Assembly: GCA_021779635.1 (NCBI GenBank)
Contig: JAJYAH010000229.1
Location: forward strand, 1 to 8,977
DNA: 8,977 nt
Source of the DNA: Pseudomonadota bacterium
GTDB taxonomy: Bacteria > Pseudomonadota > Alphaproteobacteria > Rhizobiales > Xanthobacteraceae
Direction: 5' to 3'
This document shows, one piece after another, positions 1 to 6,103 of this stretch (within the stretch, counting starts at the first letter, position 1; each line of letters begins with the position of its first letter). Made by a program: the position numbers and the translations under genes. The notes beneath the pieces are model-generated. The model was not told the origin of the DNA. It did not search any database and saw only the letters and a program-made list of their open reading frames with translations.

Positions 1-62
1 TTGCCGAGACAAAGTGGTTCCATCTTCGCCCATTGGGCGTCAGTCAAAACGAATCGGTCCAT
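1..62 (-). CDS. IS5-family transposase, N-terminal fragment (runs off left edge)
   Basis: Reading the minus strand from the ATG at 62-60 gives MDRFVLTDAQWAKMEPLCLG and continues off the edge. The pattern [DRF]-x-LTDAQWA-x-x-EP is the characteristic N-terminus of IS5-family (IS427/IS1031-like) DDE transposases, which catalyse cut-and-paste transposition of the element. Only about 20 codons are visible, so the DDE catalytic residues cannot be checked and it is unknown whether the gene is intact. No strong Shine-Dalgarno precedes the ATG (GTGG only). The start overlaps, in a different frame, the last codons of the truncated secreted-protein reading frame. Confidence 0.85.
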   Translation of the reverse strand, partial: MDRFVLTDAQWAKMEPLCLG

Positions 63-117
63 CCACAGCTTGAATCACAACCAAGCCCGGATGAGAATCC
101 TGAATCCCAACAGACCC
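1..117 (-). mobile_element. Terminal part of an IS5-family insertion sequence (runs off left edge)
   Basis: The minus strand from about 117 inward starts GGGTCTGTTGGGATTC, which looks like the terminal inverted repeat of an IS5-family (IS427-like) element. It is followed by a leader of about 55 nt and then the start of a transposase. The outer boundary is placed at a CTAG (117-120); insertion at CTAG/TA-type targets is known for IS427-like elements. The rest of the element, including the other end and the second copy of any target duplication, lies outside the window. The boundary is inferred from the terminal sequence and from where the interrupted gene stops making sense, so it could be off by a few bases. 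Confidence 0.72.
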
Positions 118-237
118 TAGGCGATCCAGCGGCGCTTGAATCTTTTTGCAATCGGCCACGCCCGCAAACGCATCCGACGCGGCCAATCCGCTAACTAGAA
201 TTAGAATAACGGTTGCCACGCAATGCCGAGAGGCCAT
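40..237 (-). pseudogene. Small secreted protein gene, 3' end replaced by IS insertion
   Basis: An ATG at 237-235 is preceded on the minus strand by a strong Shine-Dalgarno (GGAGGAG, about 7-8 nt upstream), which fixes this start inside a longer open frame. The product begins with a clear Sec signal peptide: short N-region (MASRH), hydrophobic core (CVATVILILVSGLAA) and a probable signal peptidase I site after residue 25 (SDAFA|G). Only about 15 further residues (GVADCKKIQAPLDR) come before the reading frame crosses into the insertion sequence at about 118-120; the last 26 residues are encoded by the IS leader and stop at 40-42. The native gene therefore codes for an exported protein of unknown family. 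The remaining mature part, with one Cys, is too short to identify. The 66-residue hybrid may still be translated and exported but is probably non-functional. Confidence 0.65.
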
Positions 238-747
238 AACCGGGCTCCTCCGATATAAAAATATGAAGTCCAATCCGATATCGATATCAATTGATGGAAG
301 TCCTGTCTGTTGCCATTCGGTAACATAAAGCGCAAAATAAAAACTTGAGCGACCCGATCTACCGATCCTGCGGTCTTTCCAGGACGGGGTACCAAGGCCG
401 CCGGAGCACATCCAGATTGTCAAAGCCCTACCGCGGGACGCCAGCGCTAAACCCTGAATAGTCCCCGCAACAGTGACGACCAGTCGGCGTTGAGTCGAAC
501 ATGGCTTCCAGCCTGCCAGAAGATCCGCGCCGGACAATCCCATGACCACGGTCGTTGTTCGGGCAGGATATTTCCGTTGGAAAAGGAGCCGCGAAATCGT
601 CGCTGGAATGCTTGTGGGTTTGCGCCCCGGTCTTGTTCGGATTCGACACATCCGGTAGTGGCGTAAAGCGCGTATTTCGCTTAGGCTCACCGGCTATTGC
701 CGACTCTCTTGACTTTGCATTGGTCCGGGCTGGAAAGCACCTTGAAG
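238..747. other. Gene-poor stretch between secreted-protein remnant and regulator
   Basis: I see no gene here that I can support. Open frames exist on both strands, but their translations have no recognisable family and no matching start signal, and they look like read-through. The part next to the secreted-protein gene (250-300) is AT-rich and must hold that gene's minus-strand promoter; TTGATA-like and TATATC-like hexamers are present, but no pair has clean spacing. The right part must hold the promoter of the TetR gene. A TTGACT hexamer lies at 709-714 without a convincing -10. No copy of the TTCTAAC/GTTAGAA palindrome occurs in this stretch, so autoregulation of the TetR gene is not supported. 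Confidence 0.5.
277..295. repeat. Two overlapping perfect palindromes upstream of secreted-protein remnant
   Basis: GATATCGATATC (277-288) is a perfect 12-bp palindrome. It overlaps ATCAATTGAT (286-295), a perfect 10-bp palindrome. They lie 40-58 bp upstream of the minus-strand ATG at 237, where an operator or promoter would be expected. The function is unknown; simple AT-rich sequence forms such palindromes easily. Confidence 0.4.
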
Positions 748-1491
748 ATGAATTCGACACGGCGGGGTCTGCTGGTTTCCAATCTTGATCGGCCGGTCAA
801 GTCGAAAGGCAAGCAGGCTCCGGGATCTTCACGGGCGCGCAAATCGGCCTCCGAGGCCCGACCGAGGGCCGGCAAGAAAAAGCCCTCCGGCGACAAGGCG
901 CTGGCGACGAAATCCGAAAAGTCCCGGCAATCGGTGCTGGAAGCGGCTGCCAAGCTGTTTCGCCAGCAAGGATACTCGGCGACCACGCTGCGTCAGATCG
1001 CCGGCATGGCCGAGATCAAGGCCGGAAGCATTTACTATTATTTCGATTCCAAGGAGGCGATCCTCGACGAGGTTCTCGATCAGGGGCTGCACCGGATTTT
1101 TGAAGCGGTGAAGACCGCGCTGAAGAAAGCCGGCAAGATCTCGCATCGGCGCCGGATCGGCCTTGCAATCGAGACGCATCTGCTGGCGTTGCTGGAAGCC
1201 AGCGATTTCACCTCTGCCAATATTCGCATCTATGGCCAGCTTCCCGAGCGCTTGAAAAATCGCCACCGGCCGCTGCGGCGAGCCTATGCCAAATATTGGG
1301 ATCAGTTGTTCCTCGACGCCCGGCGGGCCGGCGAAATCCGCGCCGATATCGAGATCGTCCCCTTGCGGATATTCGTGCTGGGCGCATTGAACTGGACCGT
1401 GGAATGGTTCAGCTACAGCAAGCAGGAAGCCGTTCTGAAGCTGGCGCAGCGAACCGAACTCCTGATCCTGGACGGCGTAACCAGGAAATAA
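748..1491 (+). CDS. TetR/AcrR-family transcriptional regulator with basic N-terminal extension
   Basis: The 247-residue product carries a TetR-type helix-turn-helix at about residues 60-106 (VLEAAAKLFRQQGYSATTL, then RQIAGMAEIKAGSIYYYFDSK), followed by an all-helical ligand-binding half. The C-terminal half, with LPERLKNRHRPLRRAY near 165-180 and LNWTVEWF near 214-221, resembles KstR2/FadR-like regulators that bind acyl-CoA thioesters. The ATG at 748 has GGAAAG about 10 nt upstream. A TTG at 697 is a weaker alternative start; no other ATG, GTG or TTG occurs in frame before the helix-turn-helix, so the long basic tail (residues 1-59, rich in Lys, Arg, Ser, Ala, Pro) is real unless translation starts at a CTG. 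It is the only regulator in the locus and converges on acyl-CoA dehydrogenase 1 with a 24-bp gap. I infer that it binds the palindromes in the three downstream divergent promoter regions. The family is certain; targets and ligand are inferred. Confidence 0.93.
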   Translation: MNSTRRGLLVSNLDRPVKSKGKQAPGSSRARKSASEARPRAGKKKPSGDKALATKSEKSRQSVLEAAAKLFRQQGYSATTLRQIAGMAEIKAGSIYYYFDSKEAILDEVLDQGLHRIFEAVKTALKKAGKISHRRRIGLAIETHLLALLEASDFTSANIRIYGQLPERLKNRHRPLRRAYAKYWDQLFLDARRAGEIRADIEIVPLRIFVLGALNWTVEWFSYSKQEAVLKLAQRTELLILDGVTRK

Positions 1492-1515
1492 GCCGGCCAG
1501 TTCATTCGCGCCGCA

Positions 1516-2706
1516 TCACCGGTTCGAACCGCTGCCACTCATCCGTTTGGCAACCTCTTCCAGCATCACTTCGGTGGCGCCGCCGCCGATCGATTGCACC
1601 CGCGCGTCGCGGGACATCCGCTCGATCGTGCTCTCGCGCATATAGCCCATGCCGCCGTGGAACTGCAGGCAGCTATACATCACCTCGTTGACCAGTTCGC
1701 CGCAATAGGCCTTGACCATCGACACTTCCTTGGTGGCGTCGATGCCGCGCGCCACCAGCCATGCCGCGTGATAGACAAGCTGTTTTCCCGCCTCGACCTT
1801 GCTCGCCAGCATCGCCATCCGCTGCCGGATCGTCTGCTTGGACCACAACGGCTCGCCGAACGCCTGTCGCTGCGTCACCCAATCGAGCGTGATCTCGATG
1901 GCGGCCTGCGCTTCGCCCATCGCCATCGCGCCGATCACGATGCGCTCGTTCTGGAAATTCCGCATGATCGCGTAGAAGCCCTGGCCTTCCTGGCCGAGCA
2001 GGTTGCTGGCGGGAATCCGGCAATCCTCGAACAGCAGTTCCGCCGTATCCGACGAGCGCCAGCCCTGCTTGTCGAGCGCGCGTCCGACCCGAAAGCCGGG
2101 CGTCCCCTTCTCGACCAGAAACATCGACAGGCGCTGCGAGGGCCGCGCGTCCGGGCTGCTGAGGGCCGCGACGCAATAGAGATCGGCGTGGACGCCGTTG
2201 GTGATGAATAGCTTGCTGCCGTTGAGGACGTAGCTGTCGCCATCGCGGCGCGCGGTGGTGCGGATGCCCTTGACGTCCGAACCGGCGCCCGGCTCGGTGA
2301 CGCCGACGGCGACGATCTTCTTGCCGGCGATGACATCCGGCATGAAGCGATGCTTCAATTCAGCCGAGTCGGAATTGTAGAGATGCACCGATGCCATGTC
2401 GGTATGAACCAGCACCGTGATCGCGACGCCCGAAAACGTCGATCGTCCCAATTCCTCGGCCAGCACCACGGTCGCCAGCGTATCCATATCCGAGCCGCCA
2501 TATTCCTGCGCATAGCGGATACCGAAGAAGCCAAGCTCGCCCATTTTTCGCAACACTGCCCGCGGCACCATGCCGTCCTGCTCCCATTGCAGCGCGTGCG
2601 GCTTGATCTCCTCATCGACAAAACGACGTATCTGGTCCCGCAGCAATTCATGCTCTTCGCCGAAATAGACGGAGCGCGACGGGCTATTGGCGATGTGCGT
2701 ATTCAT
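1516..2706 (-). CDS. Acyl-CoA dehydrogenase 1 (long-chain/isovaleryl-CoA dehydrogenase type)
   Basis: A 396-residue flavoenzyme of normal family length that oxidises an acyl-CoA to the trans-2-enoyl-CoA with FAD, passing electrons to electron-transfer flavoprotein in the cytoplasm. The helical N-terminal domain (15-125) is followed by the FAD/substrate signature VGVTEPGAGSD at 134-144, a beta domain, and the C-terminal helical domain with FHGGMGYM (349-356). The canonical catalytic Glu position of short/medium-chain enzymes is Gly here (IGGGATEV, 373-380). Instead Glu254 in NERIVIG occupies the helix-G position used as catalytic base in long-chain and isovaleryl-CoA dehydrogenases, so the enzyme should be active and belongs to that subgroup. 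The ATG at 2706 is used; a TTG just before it is possible. The ribosome site is weak (CAGG). It is convergent with the TetR gene and divergent from the SDR gene. The substrate cannot be read from the sequence. Confidence 0.94.
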   Translation of the reverse strand: MNTHIANSPSRSVYFGEEHELLRDQIRRFVDEEIKPHALQWEQDGMVPRAVLRKMGELGFFGIRYAQEYGGSDMDTLATVVLAEELGRSTFSGVAITVLVHTDMASVHLYNSDSAELKHRFMPDVIAGKKIVAVGVTEPGAGSDVKGIRTTARRDGDSYVLNGSKLFITNGVHADLYCVAALSSPDARPSQRLSMFLVEKGTPGFRVGRALDKQGWRSSDTAELLFEDCRIPASNLLGQEGQGFYAIMRNFQNERIVIGAMAMGEAQAAIEITLDWVTQRQAFGEPLWSKQTIRQRMAMLASKVEAGKQLVYHAAWLVARGIDATKEVSMVKAYCGELVNEVMYSCLQFHGGMGYMRESTIERMSRDARVQSIGGGATEVMLEEVAKRMSGSGSNR

Positions 2707-2750
2707 CAAGGCCTGACAGGGTTAAGAGGTTAAGGCGTGGTCGTCAGTCA

Positions 2751-2779
2751 GTCCTAGCACCCGCGGAGCAAATCGGCAA
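2751..2779 (-). promoter_or_regulatory. Possible promoter of acyl-CoA dehydrogenase 1
   Basis: On the minus strand TTGCCG (2779-2774) and TAGGAC (2756-2751) are separated by 17 bp and lie about 45-75 nt upstream of the ATG at 2706. The -35 half is fair and the -10 half is poor (3 of 6). A second, weaker minus-strand pair overlaps the palindrome at 2845-2860 (TTGTAT/TATTCT, 16 bp), so the gene may be controlled from there with a long leader. Confidence 0.3.
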
Positions 2780-2823
2780 AATCAACCGCGTCATGATCCC
2801 GGCGCATTGACAACTTCCATCGA

Positions 2824-2862
2824 TTGGCTGTTTCTTTCAGAAAATCTAACATCGGTTAGAAT
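2824..2862 (+). promoter_or_regulatory. Promoter of the SDR gene, overlapping an operator
   Basis: Two readings are possible. TTGGCT (2824-2829) and TAACAT (2847-2852) are spaced by 17 bp. Alternatively TAGAAT (2857-2862), a 5 of 6 match to the -10 consensus, follows a weak -35 around 2835-2840. In both, the -10 falls inside the palindrome at 2845-2860, which fits repression by a bound regulator blocking RNA polymerase. Confidence 0.45.
2845..2860. promoter_or_regulatory. Palindromic operator, copy A (ACAD1 / SDR intergenic region)
   Basis: TCTAAC-ATCG-GTTAGA is a perfect 6-bp inverted repeat with a 4-bp centre. The right half extends to GTTAGAAT. The same half-sites recur at 6048-6065 and 8102-8117, each time in a divergent intergenic region of this locus. 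The size and symmetry fit a TetR-family operator, and the AAC...GTT core recalls the published KstR motif TnnAACnnGTTnnA, with a wider centre. Binding by the TetR protein encoded at 748-1491 is inferred. Confidence 0.72.
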
Positions 2863-2901
2863 ACGTCCCGTGCAACCGAATACAACCGGAATTCGAATGC
2901 C

Positions 2902-3753
2902 ATGTCGCAGCCCACAAAAATGCGTTTCGCGCCGGACCTGCTGAAGGATCAGGTCGCCCTCGTGACCGGCGGCGGCACCGGCATGGGCCGCGCCACCGCG
3001 CTGGAAATGGCGCAATGCGGCGCCCGGGTGGTGGTGCTCGGCCGGCGCGTTGAGCCGATCGAGGACTGCGCCAAGGCGATCCGGGATGCCGGCGGCGAGG
3101 CTTTTGCCATATCGGCCGACATCCGCGAGCCCGACCGGATCGAAGCGGCGATGCAACGCATCAAGAGCGAATTCGGCGGGCTCAATATCCTCGTCAACAA
3201 CGCCGGGGGCCAGTTCGTGACGCCGGCCCGCGAACTCAACAACAAGGGGTTTGAGACGGTGATCCGCAACAATCTGATCGGTTCGTGGCAGATGACAAAG
3301 GCCGTCGCCGATCATTTCATGCTGGCGAACGGCGGATCGATCGTGTTCGTGACCGCCTGCATCCGCTCCGGTTTGAGCGGCTTCGTGCATACCGCGGCAG
3401 CGCGCGGCGGCGTGCTCGGCATGATGAAGACGCTGGCCTTCGAATGGGCGGAATTCGGCATCCGTCTCAATTGCGTCGCGCCCGGAACCATCAAGACCGA
3501 AGGGATGGGTCACTATCCGATCGATCCCGAGCAGTGGCTCAAGCTCAATCGCAACGTGCTCGGGCATATGGGAGACGTGGAGGATATTGCGGCAGCGATC
3601 ATCTTCCTGAGTTCGCCGCTCGGCAAGTTCGTCACCGGGGAGGAATGGTACATCGATGGCGGCGAGACGCTGCATCTTGCCCATGACGCCCGCCAGATGA
3701 TTGATATGATGAAGTTCAGCAAGCGCGAGCGCGGCGACGGGAAAACGAAATAG
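2902..3753 (+). CDS. SDR-family oxidoreductase, peroxisomal enoyl-/2,4-dienoyl-CoA reductase type
   Basis: A 283-residue classical-fold short-chain dehydrogenase. The Rossmann nucleotide-binding motif GGGTGMG is at residues 23-29, with Arg48-Arg49 after the second strand (GRR), which favours NADPH. Asp73 (ADIR) and NNAGG (99-103) are present. The usual catalytic YxxxK is absent: the equivalent stretch VHTAAARGGV (162-171) gives Thr164 and Arg168. That arrangement is seen in mammalian peroxisomal trans-2-enoyl-CoA reductase (PECR) and in the related 2,4-dienoyl-CoA reductases (DECR), which the C-terminal part (LNCVAPGTIKTEG, 189-201) also resembles. It therefore probably reduces an enoyl- or dienoyl-CoA with NADPH rather than oxidising an alcohol. 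The ATG at 2902 has only a weak ribosome site (GGA, about 12 nt upstream); an ATG at 2897 is out of frame. It diverges from acyl-CoA dehydrogenase 1 and converges on the FadH-type gene. Confidence 0.88.
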   Translation: MSQPTKMRFAPDLLKDQVALVTGGGTGMGRATALEMAQCGARVVVLGRRVEPIEDCAKAIRDAGGEAFAISADIREPDRIEAAMQRIKSEFGGLNILVNNAGGQFVTPARELNNKGFETVIRNNLIGSWQMTKAVADHFMLANGGSIVFVTACIRSGLSGFVHTAAARGGVLGMMKTLAFEWAEFGIRLNCVAPGTIKTEGMGHYPIDPEQWLKLNRNVLGHMGDVEDIAAAIIFLSSPLGKFVTGEEWYIDGGETLHLAHDARQMIDMMKFSKRERGDGKTK

Positions 3754-3774
3754 GCGCCGAACGATATCGGTCGC
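3754..3774. terminator. Possible weak hairpin between convergent SDR and fadH genes
   Basis: GCGCCGA (3754-3760) can pair with TCGGTCGC (3767-3774) through a bulged T, around a 6-nt loop. It lies in the 36-bp gap between two convergent genes, where a bidirectional terminator would sit. The stem is short and no T-run follows on either strand, so this is a weak call. Confidence 0.22.
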
Positions 3775-3789
3775 TAGGATGACCCAATT

Positions 3790-5850
3790 TCACAACGCTT
3801 GCGCGATCCGCACTCCTTCCTCCACCGCGCGCATGGCATCGAGTTCGGAGGCTTCCTTGGCGCCGCCGATGACATGGGCCTCGACGCCCGCGGCACTGAG
3901 CTCATCGAACAGTTCGCGGTTGGATACCTGCCCGGCGCAGATCACGACGGTGTCGGCTTCGATCACTCGCGGCACGCCGTCCACCACGATGTGCAGCCCG
4001 GCATCGTCGATCCGCTGGTAGCTGACGCCGGCGAGGATCTTGACGTCGCGCTTGGCAAGGCTGCTGCGCAAGACCCACCCGGTCGATACGCCGAGACCGA
4101 CACCGGGACGAGTGGCTTTGCGTTGCAGCAGCGTGATCTCTCGCGGACTGCTGCGCGGAGCGAGCGGGTCGCCGGCCAGACCTCCCGGCTGCGTCAGGCT
4201 AGAGTCGATATTCCATTCACGCTGAAAAGCCGCAATGTCCAGGCCCCGCGCCTCTGGACCCTGGTCCGGTTGCGAATGACAGAGATACTCCGCGACGTCG
4301 AAGCCGATGCCGCCGGCGCCGACGATGGCGACCTTGTGCCCGGCGTGGCGCTTGCCGCTGAGCAGGTCGTTGTAGAATACCACCTTGGGATGATCGATGC
4401 CGGGAATGTCCGGTATCCGCGGATGCACCCCTGACGCCACCACCACGGCTTCAAAATTACCGTTGCCGAGATCGCGGGCGGTCGGTGATTTGTTGAACCG
4501 CAACTCGACGCCGCCGTCGTCGATCCGCCCGCTGAAATAGCGCAGCATCTCGTCAAATTCGGACTTGCCTGGAACGGCGCGCGCGAGGTTCAGTTGGCCG
4601 CCGATCCGATCGGTGACCTCGAACAACGTGACCTTGTGCCCGCGACGGCTGGCCTCCGCCGCCGCCGCAAGACCTCCGGCGCCGGCGCCGACAACCGCGA
4701 CCTTGCGCGATTTGGCCGCCGGCCCTTCGTCGAATTCGGTCTCGCGACAGGCGCGCGGATTGACCAGGCAACTGGCGCTGCGATTCGAGAAGATCAGATC
4801 GAGGCAAGCCTGGTTGCAGGCGATGCAGACATTGATCGCGCCGGCATTGCCTTCGCGCACTTTTCTCGCGAATTGCGGGTCGGCCAGCAGCGGCCGCGCC
4901 ATCGAAACGAGATCGCTGTCGCCACCCGCGAGAATTTCTTCGGCAAGCTCGGGCTTGTTGATGCGATTAGACGTCACCACCGGAATGCCGACCGCGCGCT
5001 TGAGGCGCGCGGCCGCGAAGCGCCAGGCGCCGCGCGGAACCGGATAGGCGATAGTCGGAACCCGCGCCTCATGCCAGCCGATGCCGGTGTTGAGAATGTC
5101 GGCGCCGGCCGCCTCGACTTTCCGGGCCAGCGCCACGATTTCGTCGCCGGTGGCGCCGCCCTCGACCAGATCGATGGCGGATATCCGGTAGACGATGATG
5201 AAATCCTGCCCCGCCGCTGCGCGCACGCGCGAGACCAGTTCGACCGGAAAGCGATGGCGGTTTTCCGCCGATCCGCCCCATGCGTCGCTGCGGTCGTTGG
5301 TCCGCAACACCGTGAATTCATTGATCAGGTAGCCTTCCGACCCCATGATTTCGACACCGTCGAACCCGGCCTCCTTGGCGAGCTGCGCGCAGCGCACATA
5401 GTCCGAAATCGTTTGCTCAATTTCCGCAGGTGTCATGGCGCGGGGCGGAAAGCGATTGATGCGCGAACGGATATCGGAGGGGCCGAGGCACTCTTCCTGC
5501 CGCGCGTAGCGTCCGGCGTGCAATATCTGCAGGCAGATCTTGCCGTCATGTCGATGCACCGCGTCGGTGACCTGCTGCAGTTCACGGGCCTGCGCATGCT
5601 CGGTCAGGATCGGGCCGCCCGGCTCAATCAGCCCCGCGGTATTGGGTGCGTAGCCGCCGGTGATGATCAGGCCGATCTCGCCCCTGGCGCGCTCGGCGAG
5701 AAACACCGCCATCTTGTGCAACCCGTTCTCCTCCATATCGAGGCGGGTGTGCATCGAACCCATGATCATCCGGTTGCGCAGCGTGGTGCGGCCCACTTGC
5801 AAGGGCGCCAGCAGATGCGGATAGAGCGACGTCCCCGGACTGGTCTGCAT
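3790..5850 (-). CDS. fadH: 2,4-dienoyl-CoA reductase (NADPH), FadH type
   Basis: The 686-residue product aligns in memory along its whole length with Escherichia coli FadH (about 672 residues). FadH reduces 2,4-dienoyl-CoA to 3-enoyl-CoA during beta-oxidation of unsaturated fatty acids, using NADPH, FAD, FMN and one 4Fe-4S cluster. The N-terminal old-yellow-enzyme TIM barrel (about 8-370) keeps MGSMHT (30-35), the probable proton donor Tyr174 in MGSEGYLINEF and His260 in GIGWHEARVPT. The cluster cysteines are Cys342, Cys345, Cys349 and Cys361 (CIACNQAC, then SCLVNPRAC). The FAD motif VVGAGAGGLAAA starts at 386, and the second nucleotide motif VGAGGIGFD is at 510-518. NIDSSLTQPGGL (547-558) and QRKATRPGVGLG (576-587) are FadH hallmarks. 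The ATG at 5850 is preceded by ACGGGG. It converges on the SDR gene and diverges from acyl-CoA dehydrogenase 2, so it probably shares regulation with them. Nothing looks broken. Confidence 0.94.
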   Translation of the reverse strand: MQTSPGTSLYPHLLAPLQVGRTTLRNRMIMGSMHTRLDMEENGLHKMAVFLAERARGEIGLIITGGYAPNTAGLIEPGGPILTEHAQARELQQVTDAVHRHDGKICLQILHAGRYARQEECLGPSDIRSRINRFPPRAMTPAEIEQTISDYVRCAQLAKEAGFDGVEIMGSEGYLINEFTVLRTNDRSDAWGGSAENRHRFPVELVSRVRAAAGQDFIIVYRISAIDLVEGGATGDEIVALARKVEAAGADILNTGIGWHEARVPTIAYPVPRGAWRFAAARLKRAVGIPVVTSNRINKPELAEEILAGGDSDLVSMARPLLADPQFARKVREGNAGAINVCIACNQACLDLIFSNRSASCLVNPRACRETEFDEGPAAKSRKVAVVGAGAGGLAAAAEASRRGHKVTLFEVTDRIGGQLNLARAVPGKSEFDEMLRYFSGRIDDGGVELRFNKSPTARDLGNGNFEAVVVASGVHPRIPDIPGIDHPKVVFYNDLLSGKRHAGHKVAIVGAGGIGFDVAEYLCHSQPDQGPEARGLDIAAFQREWNIDSSLTQPGGLAGDPLAPRSSPREITLLQRKATRPGVGLGVSTGWVLRSSLAKRDVKILAGVSYQRIDDAGLHIVVDGVPRVIEADTVVICAGQVSNRELFDELSAAGVEAHVIGGAKEASELDAMRAVEEGVRIAQAL

Positions 5851-5943
5851 GGCATTGCCCCGTAATGGCTGGTACCGCCGATCTGAAGTTCCTGCACCAC
5901 CTGCCGCAAACTCATCCCAGGAACGTCAGATCGAAAAGCGGTA

Positions 5944-5964
5944 CTAGAATCATGGATTTGCTAG
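5944..5964. repeat. Imperfect palindrome in the fadH / ACAD2 intergenic region
   Basis: CTAG (5944-5947) and AATC (5948-5951) are mirrored by GATT (5955-5958) and CTAG (5961-5964), with a 3-bp centre and a 2-bp offset on the right. It lies about 95-115 bp upstream of the fadH start on the minus strand and is unlike the TTCTAAC palindrome. It could be a second regulator's site or chance. Confidence 0.3.
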
Positions 5965-5970
5965 TGCCCT

Positions 5971-6029
5971 CTCGCATCCGAAGGTCGTGCAAGAGCGTGC
6001 TGCAATGTATCACGACCTTCGGACGCGGG
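5971..6029. repeat. Long inverted repeat (19-nt arms, 21-nt loop) upstream of ACAD2 promoter
   Basis: TCCGAAGGTCGTG (5977-5989) is perfectly mirrored by CACGACCTTCGGA (6011-6023). After one A/C mismatch the pairing continues for five more positions (5971-5975 with 6025-6029, one of them a G-T pair). The loop 5990-6010 has no evident structure. No T-run follows on either strand, so it is not a standard intrinsic terminator. It ends 9 bp before the probable -35 of acyl-CoA dehydrogenase 2. It could be a dispersed intergenic palindrome, a cruciform or an RNA structure in a transcript crossing the region. Confidence 0.75.
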
Positions 6030-6038
6030 GCACCAGCG

Positions 6039-6066
6039 TTGCGAACTTTCTAACACTTGTTAGAAT
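6039..6066 (+). promoter_or_regulatory. Promoter of acyl-CoA dehydrogenase 2
   Basis: TTGCGA (6039-6044, 4 of 6) and TAGAAT (6061-6066, 5 of 6) are separated by 16 bp. Transcription would start near 6073, giving a leader of about 30 nt to the ATG at 6104. The -10 lies within the right half of the palindrome at 6048-6065, so a bound repressor would block it. Confidence 0.55.
6048..6065. promoter_or_regulatory. Palindromic operator, copy B (fadH / ACAD2 intergenic region)
   Basis: TTCTAAC-ACTT-GTTAGAA is a perfect 7-bp inverted repeat with a 4-bp centre, the best copy of the motif in the window. It covers the spacer and -10 of the acyl-CoA dehydrogenase 2 promoter. It is about 200 bp upstream of fadH on the other strand, so control of fadH from the same site is possible but less direct. 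Confidence 0.78.
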
Positions 6067-6103
6067 GACCGGAATAAATCAAGGACATTCTGCGGAGGGT
6101 ACC

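Noticed and set aside
190..205. GCTAAC-TAGA-ATTAGA, two mismatches from the operator motif
   Set aside because: It lies inside the signal-peptide coding part of the truncated secreted-protein gene, about 550 bp from the regulator, and both halves are imperfect. AT-rich hydrophobic codons explain it.
40..690. 216-codon open frame on the minus strand upstream of and including the secreted protein
   Set aside because: The part above 237 has no ribosome site or recognisable protein character, whereas the ATG at 237 has a strong Shine-Dalgarno followed directly by a signal peptide.
555..788. 77-codon plus-strand open frame before the TetR gene
   Set aside because: No ribosome site, no recognisable product, and it overlaps the TetR start in another frame.
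1520..1531. 12-bp perfect palindrome CGGTTCGAACCG between the convergent TetR and dehydrogenase 1 genes
   Set aside because: It lies within the last codons of acyl-CoA dehydrogenase 1, has no loop for a terminator hairpin and no T-run; probably codon-driven.
2720..2753. Short direct repeats GGTTAAG x2 and GTCA/GTCA/GTCC in the dehydrogenase 1 leader
   Set aside because: Very short and imperfect; no structure or regulatory logic follows from them.
2791..3684. 297-codon minus-strand open frame opposite the SDR gene
   Set aside because: Shadow of the SDR frame; no motif, and it would run through the shared promoter/operator region.
4594..5865. 423-codon open frame antisense to fadH
   Set aside because: It is fully opposite a gene with family-wide conservation. 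The translation is rich in Arg, Ala, Gly and Asp with no motif, typical of antisense frames in high-GC DNA.
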